NCBI RefSeq assembly: GCF_024166365.1
Contig: NC_064830.1
Location: 94,294,968 to 94,358,967, forward strand
DNA from: Elephas maximus indicus
Taxonomy: Eukaryota; Chordata; Mammalia; Proboscidea; Elephantidae
Reading direction: 5' to 3'
Length of the DNA stretch: 64,000 nt
Made by a program: the position numbers and the translations under genes. Under the pieces are notes generated by a model, which ran no database searches, was not told the origin of the DNA, and saw nothing but the letters and a program-made list of their open reading frames with translations. Positions 22,026-33,689 of the stretch are shown one piece after another. The stretch's first letter is position 1; every line of letters begins with the position of its first letter.

Positions 22026-22714
22026 CCATCCTGGAGAGTTCTGGGAGTGAGACTAGAATGGATGGTGGGGATGAGGCTCAGGTCTGGGAGAGGTCTCCCT
22101 GCCACAGGCCAAATGCAAGGCCAGAAATAGGCAGGCCAAGAACTCCTAGGCTAAGTAAGCTTCCCATACCCCAGGGTCTGGTTTACTGGGCCCAGGTCTC
22201 TTCATAGGCCTCAAAGGCCCAGCAGGATGCTGAGGGAGCTGAGACAGTGTCCGCTGGCTCCAGCTGGCACAGCAGCCTCTGCAGTGGGCAGGAGGCCAGG
22301 GCGGGGGCGGCGGGAGGATGAGGCCAGGCTGACTAGCGAGGAAGCAGTGGGCTGGTGGCTTTTGGCTACTGGGGGAGTCCTTGGGAGTTGGGGGCTGCTC
22401 TGGAGCCCAGGAGCACATGACCGCTGAGGGCATTCTCCCAAGCCAATAGGCAGCCTGGCCTACCTGGACCTGGCTCACCTGCTCCTGTCCCCTGAGAGCT
22501 CAGTTCTGGATGACAGAGGCTTGGGTCCAACAGGTCTGACCTCTGGGGATGGAGCTGTTTCCTTCCTGTGCTTGTGACCCAGAAGTGGGTGAAAAGGCAG
22601 GAACTCAGAGGTGTCAGTAGGCACTAACTAAGCCACAAGGAGGACCTAGGCTGGGGGTCTGTAATTCTTGGCCAAAAAGCCCCTCTGCTGCTCTGGGCCT
22701 CCAGCCTTCTTGCT
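22026..22714. other. Intron 1, unclassified
   Basis: GC-rich text around 22230-22330 (GGCGGGGGCGGCGGGAGGAT). No exon or repeat assigned. Confidence 0.35.
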
Positions 22715-22990
22715 CACCTCTCTGTCCCCTCACTGAGCACACTCTCACTTTGACCCCTTCCTCATCACTGAACCACTTCCCCTTTCTCAGCCCCCTCACC
22801 GAACTCCCCTGCCTTTCATCAGACTCCTCTGCCCACTCGTTGAATGCCCCTTTCCTTCCCTGAGCCCCTCCCCCCCACTGAGCCTCCTGCACTTCATGAA
22901 CCCTCCCTCACTTATCCCATCTTTCCTCACTAAGCCCCTCCTCCTTGCTGAGCTCTCAACACTTCACTGAGCCAAGTCTTGGCATTGAGA
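22715..22990 (+). repeat. Degenerate C-rich CACTGAGC array
   Basis: CACTGAGC/CCCCTCACTGAGC variants recur about every 20-30 bases. It looks like an old, eroded minisatellite. Confidence 0.45.
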
Positions 22991-23454
22991 AGGAGTCTCT
23001 CCCCCATTTCTAACCTGGCCGGCCTTCCCACCTCAACCTGGAGCAGTAGCTATACCGACCATCCCTCTGCAAGGCTCCACATTCTTTCTTTATAGTACCA
23101 GCTGCAAAATCCCTCCTCTTCCCTGAGACCCCATAAAGAAGCCTGCCCCACCATCCCCCTGCTGCATCCCTGGATGTCTGACCTGTGCATATGGGTCCTG
23201 GGGGCCTTCCTGGCCCTGGTGGATACTCTGAGAGGTGGTGAAGGCATCTTCAGGGTCCCTGCAGGTCACCTCACACCTAGGGGTCTAATCCTGGCTCAAC
23301 CCCTTTAGTTAAGACCTCCGAGTCCACAAGTAGTAGGGAGGAATGAATGTTGAATCTCAGCTCCAGCTACTAAGGCCAACCATGGAACACTGGAGTTGAC
23401 TTCTACTTTCACCAACAGAACCACAAGGCTTCCTGACATACAAATTTATAGAGC

Positions 23455-23910
23455 AGAAAGATCTCAAGCTCCTCGTGCTGGCAGGGCCCTCAGGGTCATC
23501 TAGTCAAACCCCATCGTTTTATGGTTGGGAACACTGAGACCTAGAGACAAGAAGGAACCTGCTAAAGGTCACAAAGTGAGCTAGGGTCAGAGCTGGGCCC
23601 AGAAAGAAGGTCCTTGAACTCCTGTCCCTGGGCCCTCATTTATCTTTACCACATGCTCCCCAAACCCACCATGCCCTGGTTGACCCCTCAGCCAGGAGAG
23701 CCTAGAGAATTGAAGACAGACTGGCACTGTGGAAACCACACTGGCCCTGAGGCAGTGGACTTGGGTTGCACCAAGGTCTTGCTCTGTAACCTTGAGAAAG
23801 TCATGTCACACTTTCAGGCCTTGGTTTGCTCCTCTGTGAAATGGAGACAGTGGCACCTTTGGCACCAGGTTGTGTGAGGACGAAATGAGATCATGTATGT
23901 GAAGTGGCAG
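23455..23910 (+). repeat. MIR-class elements
   Basis: 23455-23610 has GTCATCTAGTCAAACCCCAT and AAAGGTCACAAAGTGAGC. 23715-23910 is a MIR with AACCTTGAGAAAGTCATG and CTCTGTGAAATGGAGACAG. Confidence 0.6.
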
Positions 23911-24509
23911 GGGCTTAAATGCGTAGGGGAGTTAAGGAAGAGGCTGGGCTCTCCCATCTCCTCACTGGCACCCCTGGCAAGCTGTTCGGACAGGAAGGCT
24001 ATGATATTGTTCCTGGGGCAAGTGAGAAGTAGGCAGTAGAGGAGAAAAGTCAGTAGGGGAGGCTGACCCCAGCAGTGCTGGCAGCTGCTTGCGACCATTG
24101 TCCCACTGCAGGGGGGTGCGGGCTAACCCCTCGGGAAGGAACAGTCACCAGCTTGTCAAGGTCAGCAAGAGGCTGGCAGGCAAAGGAAGTGAGGAGAAGT
24201 TGTGGCAGTAAGCAAATGGGCCTGCCAGACAGACCAAGACTCCCCCCATGGCAGGCGTGACAATGGTGGGAGTGGGCTGGGGAGGGAGCCCCCAGCTGGC
24301 CAATTCAGAGCACATCCCACCTTCAAATATTCCAGTGACCTTGGGAGAGTCACCTCCTCACGGCACTGCACATCCCACTTATATGCCTCAGGCTCCCCAC
24401 CTGTAAAACTGGCATCATGAATCAAGAAACTGACACTTAACTGGGTCTTGCTATCAAGGGGCTGGGAAAGCTCATCAGCTTCACTCCTGCCCCAGGGAAG
24501 ATAGCTTGG

Positions 24510-24650
24510 GTAGATTCATGACCTTGGGAAAGTCACTCAGCCTCTTTTCTTGGCTGTGAAATAGGGGCAATGATGCCTTCCTTGTGAAGCTTTGGTGAGG
24601 ATTAACCGAGTCAACTTAGCATTGTCCCTAGGATGGAGCCTGGCATGAGA
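24510..24650 (+). repeat. MIR
   Basis: CATGACCTTGGGAAAGTCAC and CTTGGCTGTGAAATAGGGGC. Confidence 0.75.
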
Positions 24651-24752
24651 CCCTCAGCCAAGGTCTATCTCCTCTGGGAAGAGAAAGACATGCCTTCAAC
24701 AATGCTGAAAACTTTCCCACTTTTTTCCAGGTCCCCCATAAGAAATTCTTGC

Positions 24753-24975
24753 TTGTATTCAATTTACTAACACTCAGCACCTTAAACTTAAAAAAAAAGT
24801 AGTTTCTCATCCATTATTTGGTTATTCTTTTCAACAGCTCTACGAAGTAGGTACTGTTAACACGATACCTGCTTTACAGACTGAGAAGTAGATTCAGAAA
24901 TGTTAAGTGGTTTACCCAAGGTCACACAGCTAGATTTAAACCCATGTTTCTCTGACTTCAGAGTCCATGACTCCA
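24753..24975 (+). repeat. Repeat with sister copy at 28265, MIR3-like 3' half
   Basis: 24753-24879 matches 28265-28389 closely (TTGTATTCAATTTACTAACA, TCATCCATTATTT, TTGTTAACAC-like). The right half, GTCACACAGCTAGATTTAAA, is MIR3-class. Confidence 0.65.
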
Positions 24976-26179
24976 TACCCACCCACCTCCACCTCTTAAA
25001 AACCAATCAACTCTTTCTTCACTCTTCAAGAATACCTCCTCTACCCTTCACAGGAGAGTGGGATGGGGCATAAAGTTAAGGAACCAAAAAGCTGGTGTTG
25101 TGTGGGAGCAAGTTCCTAGCCAACTTGGTCCTATTTCTGGCTGATGAAGAACTTGGCACATGTTGGGGTCATGACCTTAAGATGTTCCCTGCACAGAGAG
25201 ACTCTCCAGCTCCTGCCCTGCTCTCTCTCCATCAAAGTACCTGTCTCTTATCTAGATATAGGACAAAAGACCAGCCCAGATCCCAGTGCCAGAAATGGGT
25301 GAGTGAATGAGATCTTAGGGGGTGAGCAGCTATGGCTGGGACAGAGCACAGGTGTCAGACCTGAGTGCTTTTCTCCTGTTCCCCCCACAGATCCATCCCC
25401 ACAATGGACCTGCTGTCAGGAGCAGGAACTGCAGGAGGCTTCAACACTGTCCAGGCAGGAGCCCTGGGAAGGAGGGGGAGGAGGATGTGAGGCAGAGTCT
25501 GCGTCTCTTCTCTCATCCCTCCTCTCTACCAGGAATTTGCTCCAGGGCTGGGCACATTCTGAGTCCCAGAAACTCTCCCGTGGACTCTAGAGAGCCATAA
25601 AGGATCCCTCCTAAACTCCTAGTAGCTATTTTCTCTTTTGTGTCCTCTGTCCTACTCCCAGTGTGAGAGTAAATGCCATCTTGTGTGAGACCCAGTTCTC
25701 ACTGCCAGCTCCTGCCTCCCCAGGGGCATTTGGGCAGCTGGGAAAGGGGCCATACTGTCCTCTCTGCTGGCACCCCATGCTGGACAGGGGCCCAGCATTC
25801 AAGTGGGGTTTTCTCCTCCACCCCCAGTGACCAGAACCTCCACAGGGTCCCTGCGTTGGCCTTTCCTTTCCTCGGGGAGTGGGTCCTTCTCCTCAGTTGG
25901 GGGAGGTCAACTGGCCTGCGGTTGGGGGCCTTTCTAGCTTCCTCAGCGGCCTGACCATGGTCATTTATGTCCAGGAGATTCCTGCCTGTGACCCCACGGG
26001 GTTCTGGCTCTCTCCATCCCTCTCAATGAAATGAAAAACATTCCTCACCTCTGTCCCCCAGGTGCCTCACACCCTTGGACTGACACTCCAGCAGTCCCCC
26101 AACACCTGCCCTCTGCTCCGGGGCCTGTGGATCCCAGGTCCCGGCCCTGCTAGGGAGGCCAGAGGTTCCACCTAGCCCC
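24976..26179. other. Intron 1 proximal to exon 1, unclassified
   Basis: No exon or recognisable repeat. It is moderately GC-rich as it approaches the CpG island. Confidence 0.4.
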
Positions 26180-26640
26180 AGCCCCTCTAGGGAATGCCGC
26201 CGCCCCATCAGGGGCTCTCACCTCCCCGCTTACCGCCGCGCTTCGCCGGGCGCTGAAGCCAAGTCCTCCTGCCCCGCTTGTCCGGGCTGCCTCCAGGCTG
26301 CCTCCTCGGCTGGGTTCGGCAGGGCAGCTCCGCGGCCCCGGTGGCCCCGCGCCCTCCGTTTCCCCGCGGGCGCCGTCGCCGCTGCCGCCGCCGATTGCTG
26401 AAATGCTGGACAGCGCACCACCATGGAGGCGGCTTCCCTGTCTGTCCGCCGGCCAGAGGGCCCGGCTCCCGGAGCCGACAGCGCCCTCCCCAGGCCTGGA
26501 GGGCCGCCCGCAGTGGAGGCAAGGAATTAGGGGCGTCGGGGAGGGACCCTCCTCCTCGAGGAAGTCTGTTTCACCCCTTGAGGGTGGGGTCACGCCAGCC
26601 CCGGGAGGCGCCTGCGGCAAGAGACATAATTAATTTGGAA
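26180..26640. promoter_or_regulatory. CpG island and likely SRRM3 promoter
   Basis: This is the most CpG-dense stretch in the window, with runs such as CCGCCGCGCTTCGCCGGGCG and GTCGCCGCTGCCGCCGCCG. It covers the candidate exon 1 donor. No TATA box is seen, which fits a CpG-island promoter. A REST right half-site, GGACAGCGC, lies at 26408-26416. Confidence 0.75.
26234..26480 (-). other. SRRM3 non-coding exon 1 (candidate)
   Basis: On the minus strand GCGCGGCG|GTAAGCGGGG at 26233/26234 is a strong donor at the edge of a CpG island. A second donor-like GAG|GTGAGAG lies 12 bases further on. The 5' limit is not visible, so the end coordinate is only indicative. No conserved reading frame is apparent, as expected if translation starts in exon 2. 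Confidence 0.6.
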
Positions 26641-28264
26641 CTAGAAGTGGAACTCAGTTTCCTGAGTCCTCGGCGGGGCAATGAATCTAATCATCGTGCT
26701 TCCTGGTGGCTAGACCGAGGCCGAGCTGGGGATGGTGGGGACATTCCAACCGGGAGGGGATTTTGAGAATGTAATCGCTGGGTGGTCGGTAATGCTAGGT
26801 TGGGCCTTTGGAGTCCCGAGTTCAAGTCACTCTCTTCAGCTACTTCGGGGAGTCTCTACGACCTGCTCCCGCCCCCCTCTTCTTAACTAACAGTGAGGGG
26901 GCTGCGTGAAGGAAATTCAGGGATGGAGGAAGGTGCTCTGGAAGGGGCATTGGAAGCCCAGAAACCTTTCCCTAGTGAAAGCCAGGAAGATTCTAGGCCT
27001 CTTCTTCGTGCCCGCCAAAGCAGGCGCGAGCAGAGTGGGGGTAGGGCTGCGGGTGGGGGAGGGCCCAGGGTGAGGCAAGTGAGGCTCCTGGGATGCAGGT
27101 TTTAAGAAGGCACCAGCATGACAGGAGTGTATGTTCATTGTGAGTCTGTGTGGGTTTACGTGGTAGGAGCCCATCTGTATATATATGCATGTCTGTGTGA
27201 TTTGTGGGTCTGTTTTTGTAGTCTGTATCTGTGTGTGCCTTCCTCCCCTCCCCTCTCCCTTTCCCTTGGTTTCCTCACCGGCTAGTGCATTTGGAGTGTG
27301 TGTGTTGCGGGTGGGGTTGGTGGTTGGGATCCTCCCACTGCAGGCCTATACAGTTTGCAGAACAAAGGTTGGGGGTGGGGGAGAGGGGTGGGCTACAGCT
27401 GCTGCTGCCATTACCACAGCTCAAGAGCCCCAGGGGCAAGTCCTTGGCTGGTCTCCTGCCTTCTGGCTGCATGAATATTTAATCTGCTGGGGGCCTTGGG
27501 CTGGACTAGCACCAGTCTGCTTGCTCCCCTTCCTGGCTGGGCCTTCTAAGGCACAAAAGGGGGTAGGCAGGTCAAGTGCTAGGATACCCCAGAGGGCCTG
27601 CAGGCCTTTCCTTGCTTGGAGAGCCATGGCTGGGTGTGTGGAGGAGCTGGGAGAAGGCCTAAGATGTGGAGGGACATGACATCGTCTCAGAGAGAAGCCC
27701 ACTGCTTTAAGTCACGTTTGCTTTTTGAAACTTTACCACATTGGTCTGGTTCCAGACCAGCCCTCACCTCAACTGTGGTACTAGTGTCTGGGAACACTTT
27801 GTACCAACTGGGTACACTTCTGCCTGCTCTCCCATCATCTGTCTCTGTGGCCCCTGCCTTCTTGGCTTCACAGTGGGAGCTGCTGCAGAGGAGAAGGGGA
27901 GGGAATCCTGCAAGTTGTCTGCAAGCAGCCTTCCCCAGTAGCCTTGGGACCCTTATTTCACCAGGTTTTTTTAGGATGGGGAGCCCTTGGAGCCTGGGCA
28001 GTCTTTCCTCTTTCCCTTGCACTCCCTTGCCCTGGTTCATTGGAATAGATTTCTGCCTTGGTTTCCTTACCCAACCTACTAATTTTCCAAAAAGTGCCCC
28101 TTCCGTTGTGTTATTCATTTCAGCAAATGGTCTCACCATCTGTGCTGGTTTTTCTCTGTTTGCTCCTCTGGTCCATTCCTCCGCCCTTCTCTGCCCTACT
28201 CTGGGCCTTGGGATGCTGACCTCTATAGACTGATTACCCAGGCTCCCTTGCTCTTGGCTTCTAG
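26641..28264. other. Upstream of SRRM3, intergenic
   Basis: A GT-rich degenerate tract lies at 27125-27240 (GTGTATGTTCATTGTGAGTC and onward). The rest is unclassified, and no gene is seen in its open frames. Confidence 0.45.
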
Positions 28265-28395
28265 TTGTATTCAATTTACTAACAATCACCCAGCGTCTTG
28301 TATTTTAAAAGTAGTTTCCCATCCATTATTTCAATTGTTCCTTTCAACAGTCCTACAAAGTCAATATTGTTAACACTATACCTGCTTCACATATA
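28265..28395 (+). repeat. Sister copy of the repeat at 24753
   Basis: Co-linear with 24753-24879 over about 125 bases at roughly 80 percent by eye. It lies on the other side of the CpG island, in the same orientation. Confidence 0.65.
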
Positions 28396-28964
28396 TTCAT
28401 CCAGTGGGAGGCATCACAGGGGAGATAGAGTGTGGGAGGAGAGAGATTATTCCCCTGCTGAGTTCTTCTACAGCTCTTGTCCAGTGGCCCCTTCTTGTCA
28501 AGCTCCCTGTGATCATTCAGGCCTATGTGGTAATAGCTCCCCACAGTTACAAGTCTCTGGGTACTTCTCAGTCTCTTGCTGGTCCATTTTCACATCTCTA
28601 CCCACACCTCTGTGCAGAGTCCCTTCATCAAACTCTCTTCAGTTAAACCTTTGGAGGGTGCTTTCTACTTCATTCCAAGTCTCTGACCCATAAACCCTCC
28701 CTCTCCAAAGGCCAGTCACTAAGTCAGAGCTCTGTGAGTCCTTGGGCCTTCCAATTCTCCCCTTTCCCTGAAGACTTTCCATCTCCTGGAACTGCCCCAT
28801 CTCCTTCAACCCCAGGCCGTCTGCCTGGTGCCTGCCTGGTGCTCTCGCCTCCCCGTTCACTCTCACTTGGAACACATGTCTGCTTGAATGATGGCACTTG
28901 GCCCATGAACCCTTCTAAGAGCTCCCCATATAAAATAGAGCTGCTGCACGCAGCGTTATTTTCC
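28396..28964. other. Intergenic, unclassified
   Basis: C/T-rich text without recognised features. Confidence 0.35.
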
Positions 28965-29088
28965 TGTTTACCCTCCCTTATTTTTATCTTATCACCATCA
29001 CCACTTGGATTAACTCTGTCTTGATACTTGAGTTCTATGAGGGCAAGGACTTTGCTTACTGCTGTATTCCCAGTTCTAGCACACATGT
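28965..29088 (+). repeat. L2 3' end, left part (continues at 32708)
   Basis: TCTATGAGGGCAAGGACTTT and TGTATTCCCAGTTCTAGCAC stop abruptly where the RTE begins. The L2 tail resumes as AGCACATAGTAGGTGCTCAA at 32708. Confidence 0.75.
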
Positions 29089-32000
29089 CTGTCAGCTTGT
29101 CATACTGTGGGGCTTGTGTGTTGCTGTGATGCTGGAAGCTATGCGAAAACAAAAACAAAAAAACAAAACAAAACCCATTGCCCTTGAGTCAATTCTGACT
29201 CATAGCGACCCTGTAGGACAGAGTAGAACTGCCCCATAGGGTTTCCAAGGAGCGCCTGGTAGATTTGAACTGCTGACCTATGCACTAGTATTCAAATACC
29301 AGCAGGGTCACCCATAATGTACAGGTTCAGCTGAGCTTCCAGACTAAGACAGACTAGGAAGAAGGACCTGGCAGTCTACTTTTGAAAAAAATTAGCCAGT
29401 GAAAACCTTATGAATAGCAGCGGAACATTGTCTGATATGTGCCAGAAGATGAGTCCATCAGGTTGGAAGGCACTCAAAAGACGGTTGAGGAAGAGCTGCC
29501 TCCTCAAAGTGGAGTCGACCTTAATGATGTGGATGGAATCAAGCTTTCAGAACATTCATTTGCTGATGTGGCACGACTCAAAATGAGAAGAAATGGCTGC
29601 AAACATCCATTAATAACAGGAATGTGGAATGTATGAGGCATGGATCTAGGAAAATTGGAGATCATTAAAAATGAAATGGAATGCATAAACATGCATGCAT
29701 TAGTGAGGTGAAATGGACTGGTATTGGCCATTTTGAATTGGACAATCATATGTTCTACTATGCTGGGAATGACAAATTGAAGAAAAATGGCATTGCATTC
29801 ATCGTCAAAAAGAACATTTCAAGATCTATGCTGAAGTACATGCTGTTGTTATAGAATAATAGTCATACGCCTACAAGGAAGACCAGTTAATACAGCTATC
29901 ATTCAAATTTACGCACCAACTACTAAGCCGAAGATGAAGAAATTGAAGATTTTTACCAACTTCTGCAGTCTGAAATTGATCAGACGTGCAATCAGGATGC
30001 ACTGATAGTTACTGGTGATTGGAATGCAAAAGTTGGGAACAAAGAAGGATCGGTAGTTGGAAAACATGGCCTTGTTGATAGAAACAATGCTGGAGATTGC
30101 ATGATAGAATTTTGCAAGACCAATGACTTCTTCATTGCATATAACCTTTTTTCAACAACATAAACATCGACTATACATGTGGACCTCGCCAGATGGAATA
30201 CACAGAAATCAAATAAACTATACCTGTGGAAAGAGACAACGGTGAAGCTCTGTATCATCAGTCAGAACAAGGCCAGACTGCAGAACAGATCATCAATTGC
30301 TCATATGCAAGTTCAAGTTGAAGCTGAAGGAAATTAGAACAGGTCCACAAGAGCCAGAGTATGATCTTGAGTATATCCCATCTGAATTTAGAGACCATCT
30401 CAAGAATAGATTCGACGCATTGAATATTAATGACCAAAGACCAGACGAATTGTGAAATGACATCAAGGACATCATACATGAAGGAAGCAAGAGGTCATTA
30501 AAAAGACAGAAAAGAAAGAAAAGACCAAAATGGATGTCAGAAGAGACTCTGAAACTTACCCTTGAATGTCAAGTAGCTAAAGTGGAAGTTACAAATGAAG
30601 TCAAAGAGCTGAACAGAAGATTTTAAAGGGCAGCTTGGAAGACATGTATTATAATGACATGTGCAACGTTAGAAAACCAAAAAGGAAGAACATGCTTGGC
30701 ATTTCTCAAGCTGAAAGAACTGAAGGAGAAATTCAAGACTCAAGTTGCAGTAGTGAAGGATTCTGTGGACAAAACACTGAATGATGCAGGAAGCATCAAA
30801 AGAAGATGGAAGGAATACACAGTCACTGTACCAAAAAGAATTGGTTGACGTTCAGTCATTTCAGGAGGTAGCATATGATCGAGAACTGATGGTACTGAAG
30901 GAAGAAGTCCCAGCTGCACTGAAGACACTGGCGAAAAAGAAGGCTCCAGCAATCGGTGGAATACCAATTGAGATGTTTCAATAAATAGATGCAGTGCTGA
31001 AGGTGCCTTATTTGTCTACGCCAAGAAATTTGGAAGACAGCTACCTGGCCAGCCAACTAGAAAAGATTCATATTTATGCCTGTTCCAAAGAAAGGTGATC
31101 CAACTGAACGTGGAAATTATCAAACAGTATCATTAAGATCACACACGAGCACAATTTTACTGAAGATCATTCAAAAGCAGTTGCAGCGGTACGTCAACAG
31201 GGAACTGCCAGAAATTCAAGCTGGATTCAGGAGAGGAATCCTGGCTGAAAGCAGAGAATACCGGAAGGATGTCTACCTGTGTTTTATTGACTATGCAAAA
31301 GCATTAGACTGTGTGGATCATAACAAATTATTGATAACATTTCGAAGGATGGGAATCCCAGAACACTTAATTTGCCTTGAGGAACCTTTACATAGATCAA
31401 GAGGCAGTCGTTTGAACAGAACGAGGGGATACTACGTGGTTTCAAGTCAGGAAAAGTGTGCGTCAGGGTTGTATCCTTTCACCATGCTTATTCAATCTGT
31501 ATGCTGAGCTGTATCCAAGAAGCTGGACTATATGAAGAAGAATGTGGCATCAGCACTTACTGATGAAGATCAAAGACCACAGCCTTCAGTAGGGATTACA
31601 CCTCAATATGAAGAAAACAAAAATCCTCACAACTGGACCAATAAGCAACATCATGATAAACAGAGAAAAGATTGAAGCTGTCAAGGATTTCATTTTACTT
31701 GGATCCACAATCAACACCCATGGAAGCAGCAATCAAGAAATCAAATGACACACCCCACTGGGCAAATCTGCTGCAAAAGACCTCTTTAAAGTGTTAAAAA
31801 ACAAAGATGTCACTTTAGGGACTAAGGTGTGCATGACCCAATCCATGGTGTTTTCAATCACCTCATATGCATGTGAAAGCTGAACAATGAATAAGGAAGA
31901 CCAAAGAAGAACTGACGCCTTTGAATTATGGTGTTGGTGAACAATATTGAATATACCATGGACTGCCAAAAGAATGAACAAATATGTCTTGGAAGAAGTA

Positions 32001-32289
32001 CAGCCAGAATGCTCCTTAGAAGCGAAGATGGCAAGACTTCATCTCACATACTTTGGGCAAGTTATTAGGAGGGATCAGTCCCTGGAGAAGGACATCATGC
32101 TTGGTAAATTGGAGGGTCAGTGAAAAAGAAGACCCTCAAGGAGATGGATTGACACAGTGGCTGCAACAATGGGCTCAAGCATGACAACGATCATGAGGAA
32201 GTCACAGGACTGGGCAGTGTTTTGTTCTATTGCACACAGGGTTGCTATGAGTCGGAACCAACATGACGGCACCTAACATCAACATCAAC
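29089..32289 (+). mobile_element. RTE-type non-LTR retrotransposon, near full length, dead
   Basis: It starts CTGTCAGCTTGTCATACTGT and ends GTTGCTATGAGTCGGAACCA plus a (CATCAA) tail, about 3.2 kb including a 138-bp SINE. Translation shows endonuclease text (VTGDWNAKVGNKEG) at 30009-30120 and reverse transcriptase text (CFIDYAKALDCVDHNKLL) at 31280-31330. Stops, frameshifts and deletions break the frame. The catalytic YADD block is missing near 31549. It belongs to the elephant RTE family whose tail the AfroSINEs share. Confidence 0.88.
29145..29282 (-). repeat. 5'-truncated AfroSINE inside the RTE
   Basis: Antisense tail text: CCCTTGAGTCAATTCTGACT, GTAGGACAGAGTAGAACTGC. CTATGC duplicates flank it (29139-29144, 29278-29283). 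The tRNA head is missing. Confidence 0.85.
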
Positions 32290-32303
32290 AGCATATAGTA
32301 AAC

Positions 32304-32518
32304 GAAAAAAAACCCCAGTTGCTGTGGGAGTTGATTCCAACTCATGGCGACCCCATGTATATCAGAGTAGAATTTTACTCCATAGGGATCTTAATGGCTG
32401 TGACCTTTGGAAGTAGATTGCCAAGGCTTTTTTCCGAGGTGCCTCTGGGTGGATTCAAATCACCAAACTTTTGGTTAGTAGTTGAGTGCTTAACTGTTGT
32501 GTCACCCAGAGACTCCTC
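32304..32518 (-). repeat. AfroSINE, long subtype
   Basis: AGTTGATTCCAACTCATGGC to GTTGTGTCACCCAGAGACTC. A 14-base duplication, AGCATATAGTAAAC / AGCACATAGTAAAC, flanks it. Confidence 0.88.
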
Positions 32519-32532
32519 AGCACATAGTAAAC

Positions 32533-32707
32533 CAAAGGGAAAAAAAAAAAAAAAACATTGCCTTTGAGTGTATTCCAACTCATAGCGACCCTATAGGACC
32601 AAGTAGAACTGCTCCATAGAGTTTCCAAGGAGCTCCTGGTGGATTCCAACTGCTGACCTTTTGGTTAGCGGCCATAGCACTTAACCACAAGGCCACCAGG
32701 GTTTCCC
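32533..32707 (-). repeat. AfroSINE, short subtype
   Basis: It starts with an A-run, then GCCTTTGAGTGTATTCCAAC, and ends AACCACAAGGCCACCAGGG. AGCACATAGTA flanks it at 32519-32529 and 32708-32718, the same target as the previous SINE. Confidence 0.88.
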
Positions 32708-32760
32708 AGCACATAGTAGGTGCTCAATAAATATTTTTTATTGTTTGAATGTCTAAATAT
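32708..32760 (+). repeat. L2 tail, right part
   Basis: AGCACATAGTAGGTGCTCAA followed by TAAATATTTTTTATTG is the canonical L2 3' end, continuing the piece at 28965-29088. Confidence 0.8.
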
Positions 32761-33039
32761 TTCCCTCAGTGCTTGCTCAGTTTGTCTTCTGCCTAACCTC
32801 TCCAGCTAAATTGTGTTTGGTTCACATTCTGTCATTTATATTATGACACCAGTCGTGTCATGAATAAGCCTTTCCAGAGTAGACGTGGGACCCAGAGTCT
32901 GATTCATAGCCCTGCATGTGGAGCAGATTCATGCTCTGCCATTCCCCTATATCCAGACTCACTTGCCTTCAACCTCTCACTAAATTTGGCTCTGTCCACC
33001 TCCCCGTCTCCTTCCTTATCAAACCCTGCCTCCCCCACC

Positions 33040-33420
33040 TGAATTTTAAACTTGCTGTTCCTACACCTGTAGCACCTCTTTCCCACTTCCCTTTGTCCTT
33101 CAACACTTAGCTCTAGGGTGAACTCCCCTCCAGGGGCTTTATGCCCAGAAACAAGAGCAAGAGAGGTGGGGCCTGTGATGAGAGGCAGGGTTGGGCTGGG
33201 CCAGCGCCCTTCACTGGCCAGAACTCTCAGACCTGGAATGTGGCCTGAGAAATGGCCCTACTCCTCTCTATTTTGCCCTGGTTTTGTCACTCTTTCGGTG
33301 CCATTCTGTGTCTAGCATGTGAGCTCCACCAAGCGGGGGCTGGGTTGTGCCTATGTTTACATCTCCAGTACCAGTGCAGAACCTGGCTGGGAGGAGGTGA
33401 GAAATAATTGCTTGTTGAAT
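33040..33420 (+). repeat. L2 fragments
   Basis: CTTCAACACTTAGCTCTAGG and CTAGCATGTGAGCTCCACCA then ATTGCTTGTTGAATTGAAT. Confidence 0.55.
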
Positions 33421-33689
33421 TGAATTATCCGGTTTCCTGCCTCTATCCTCCCCCTCCCTCTTTTTTTGCCTCTCTAGCCATCAGTCTACCCTGCCCTCTT
33501 TTTCTCTGCCTCTGCCTTGCCTTTTTCCATTTCTCTTTCTGATTGATGGAATGGAGACACACACCTTGGGGGCACCTGCCTTGGAGTCAGTTCCTTTGTT
33601 CTGATGTTTCTCAAAGTACTTCCTTGACTTCCTGCACCAGAGCCATTTCAGGTGTTTCTTAAGCATGTTGGTATCTGAGTCTCAGCCCA

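Larger units (their letters stand above)
1..26480 (-). other. SRRM3: SRRM3 gene, 5' part (exon 1, first intron, exon 2)
   Basis: SRRM3 is a serine/arginine-rich nuclear protein that promotes neuronal and endocrine microexon inclusion, a paralogue of SRRM2 and SRRM4. The window holds a non-coding CpG-island first exon near 26.2-26.5 kb, an intron of about 25.3 kb, and the coding exon at 702-934. The next exon is not found in 1-690, so the gene continues left of the window. Orientation and order after MDH2 match the human locus. Intron 1 is packed with MIR, L2 and MER5 relics and two minisatellites. The transcription start is not determined. Confidence 0.85.

Noticed and set aside
26150..26620. 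156-codon minus frame over the CpG island
   Set aside because: CpG-rich DNA has few stops. The SRRM3 N-terminus is in exon 2 and no conserved protein text is visible here.
31076..31507. Reverse transcriptase-like frame as a possible gene
   Set aside because: It is a fragment of the dead RTE with flanking stops, and the catalytic YADD block is missing.
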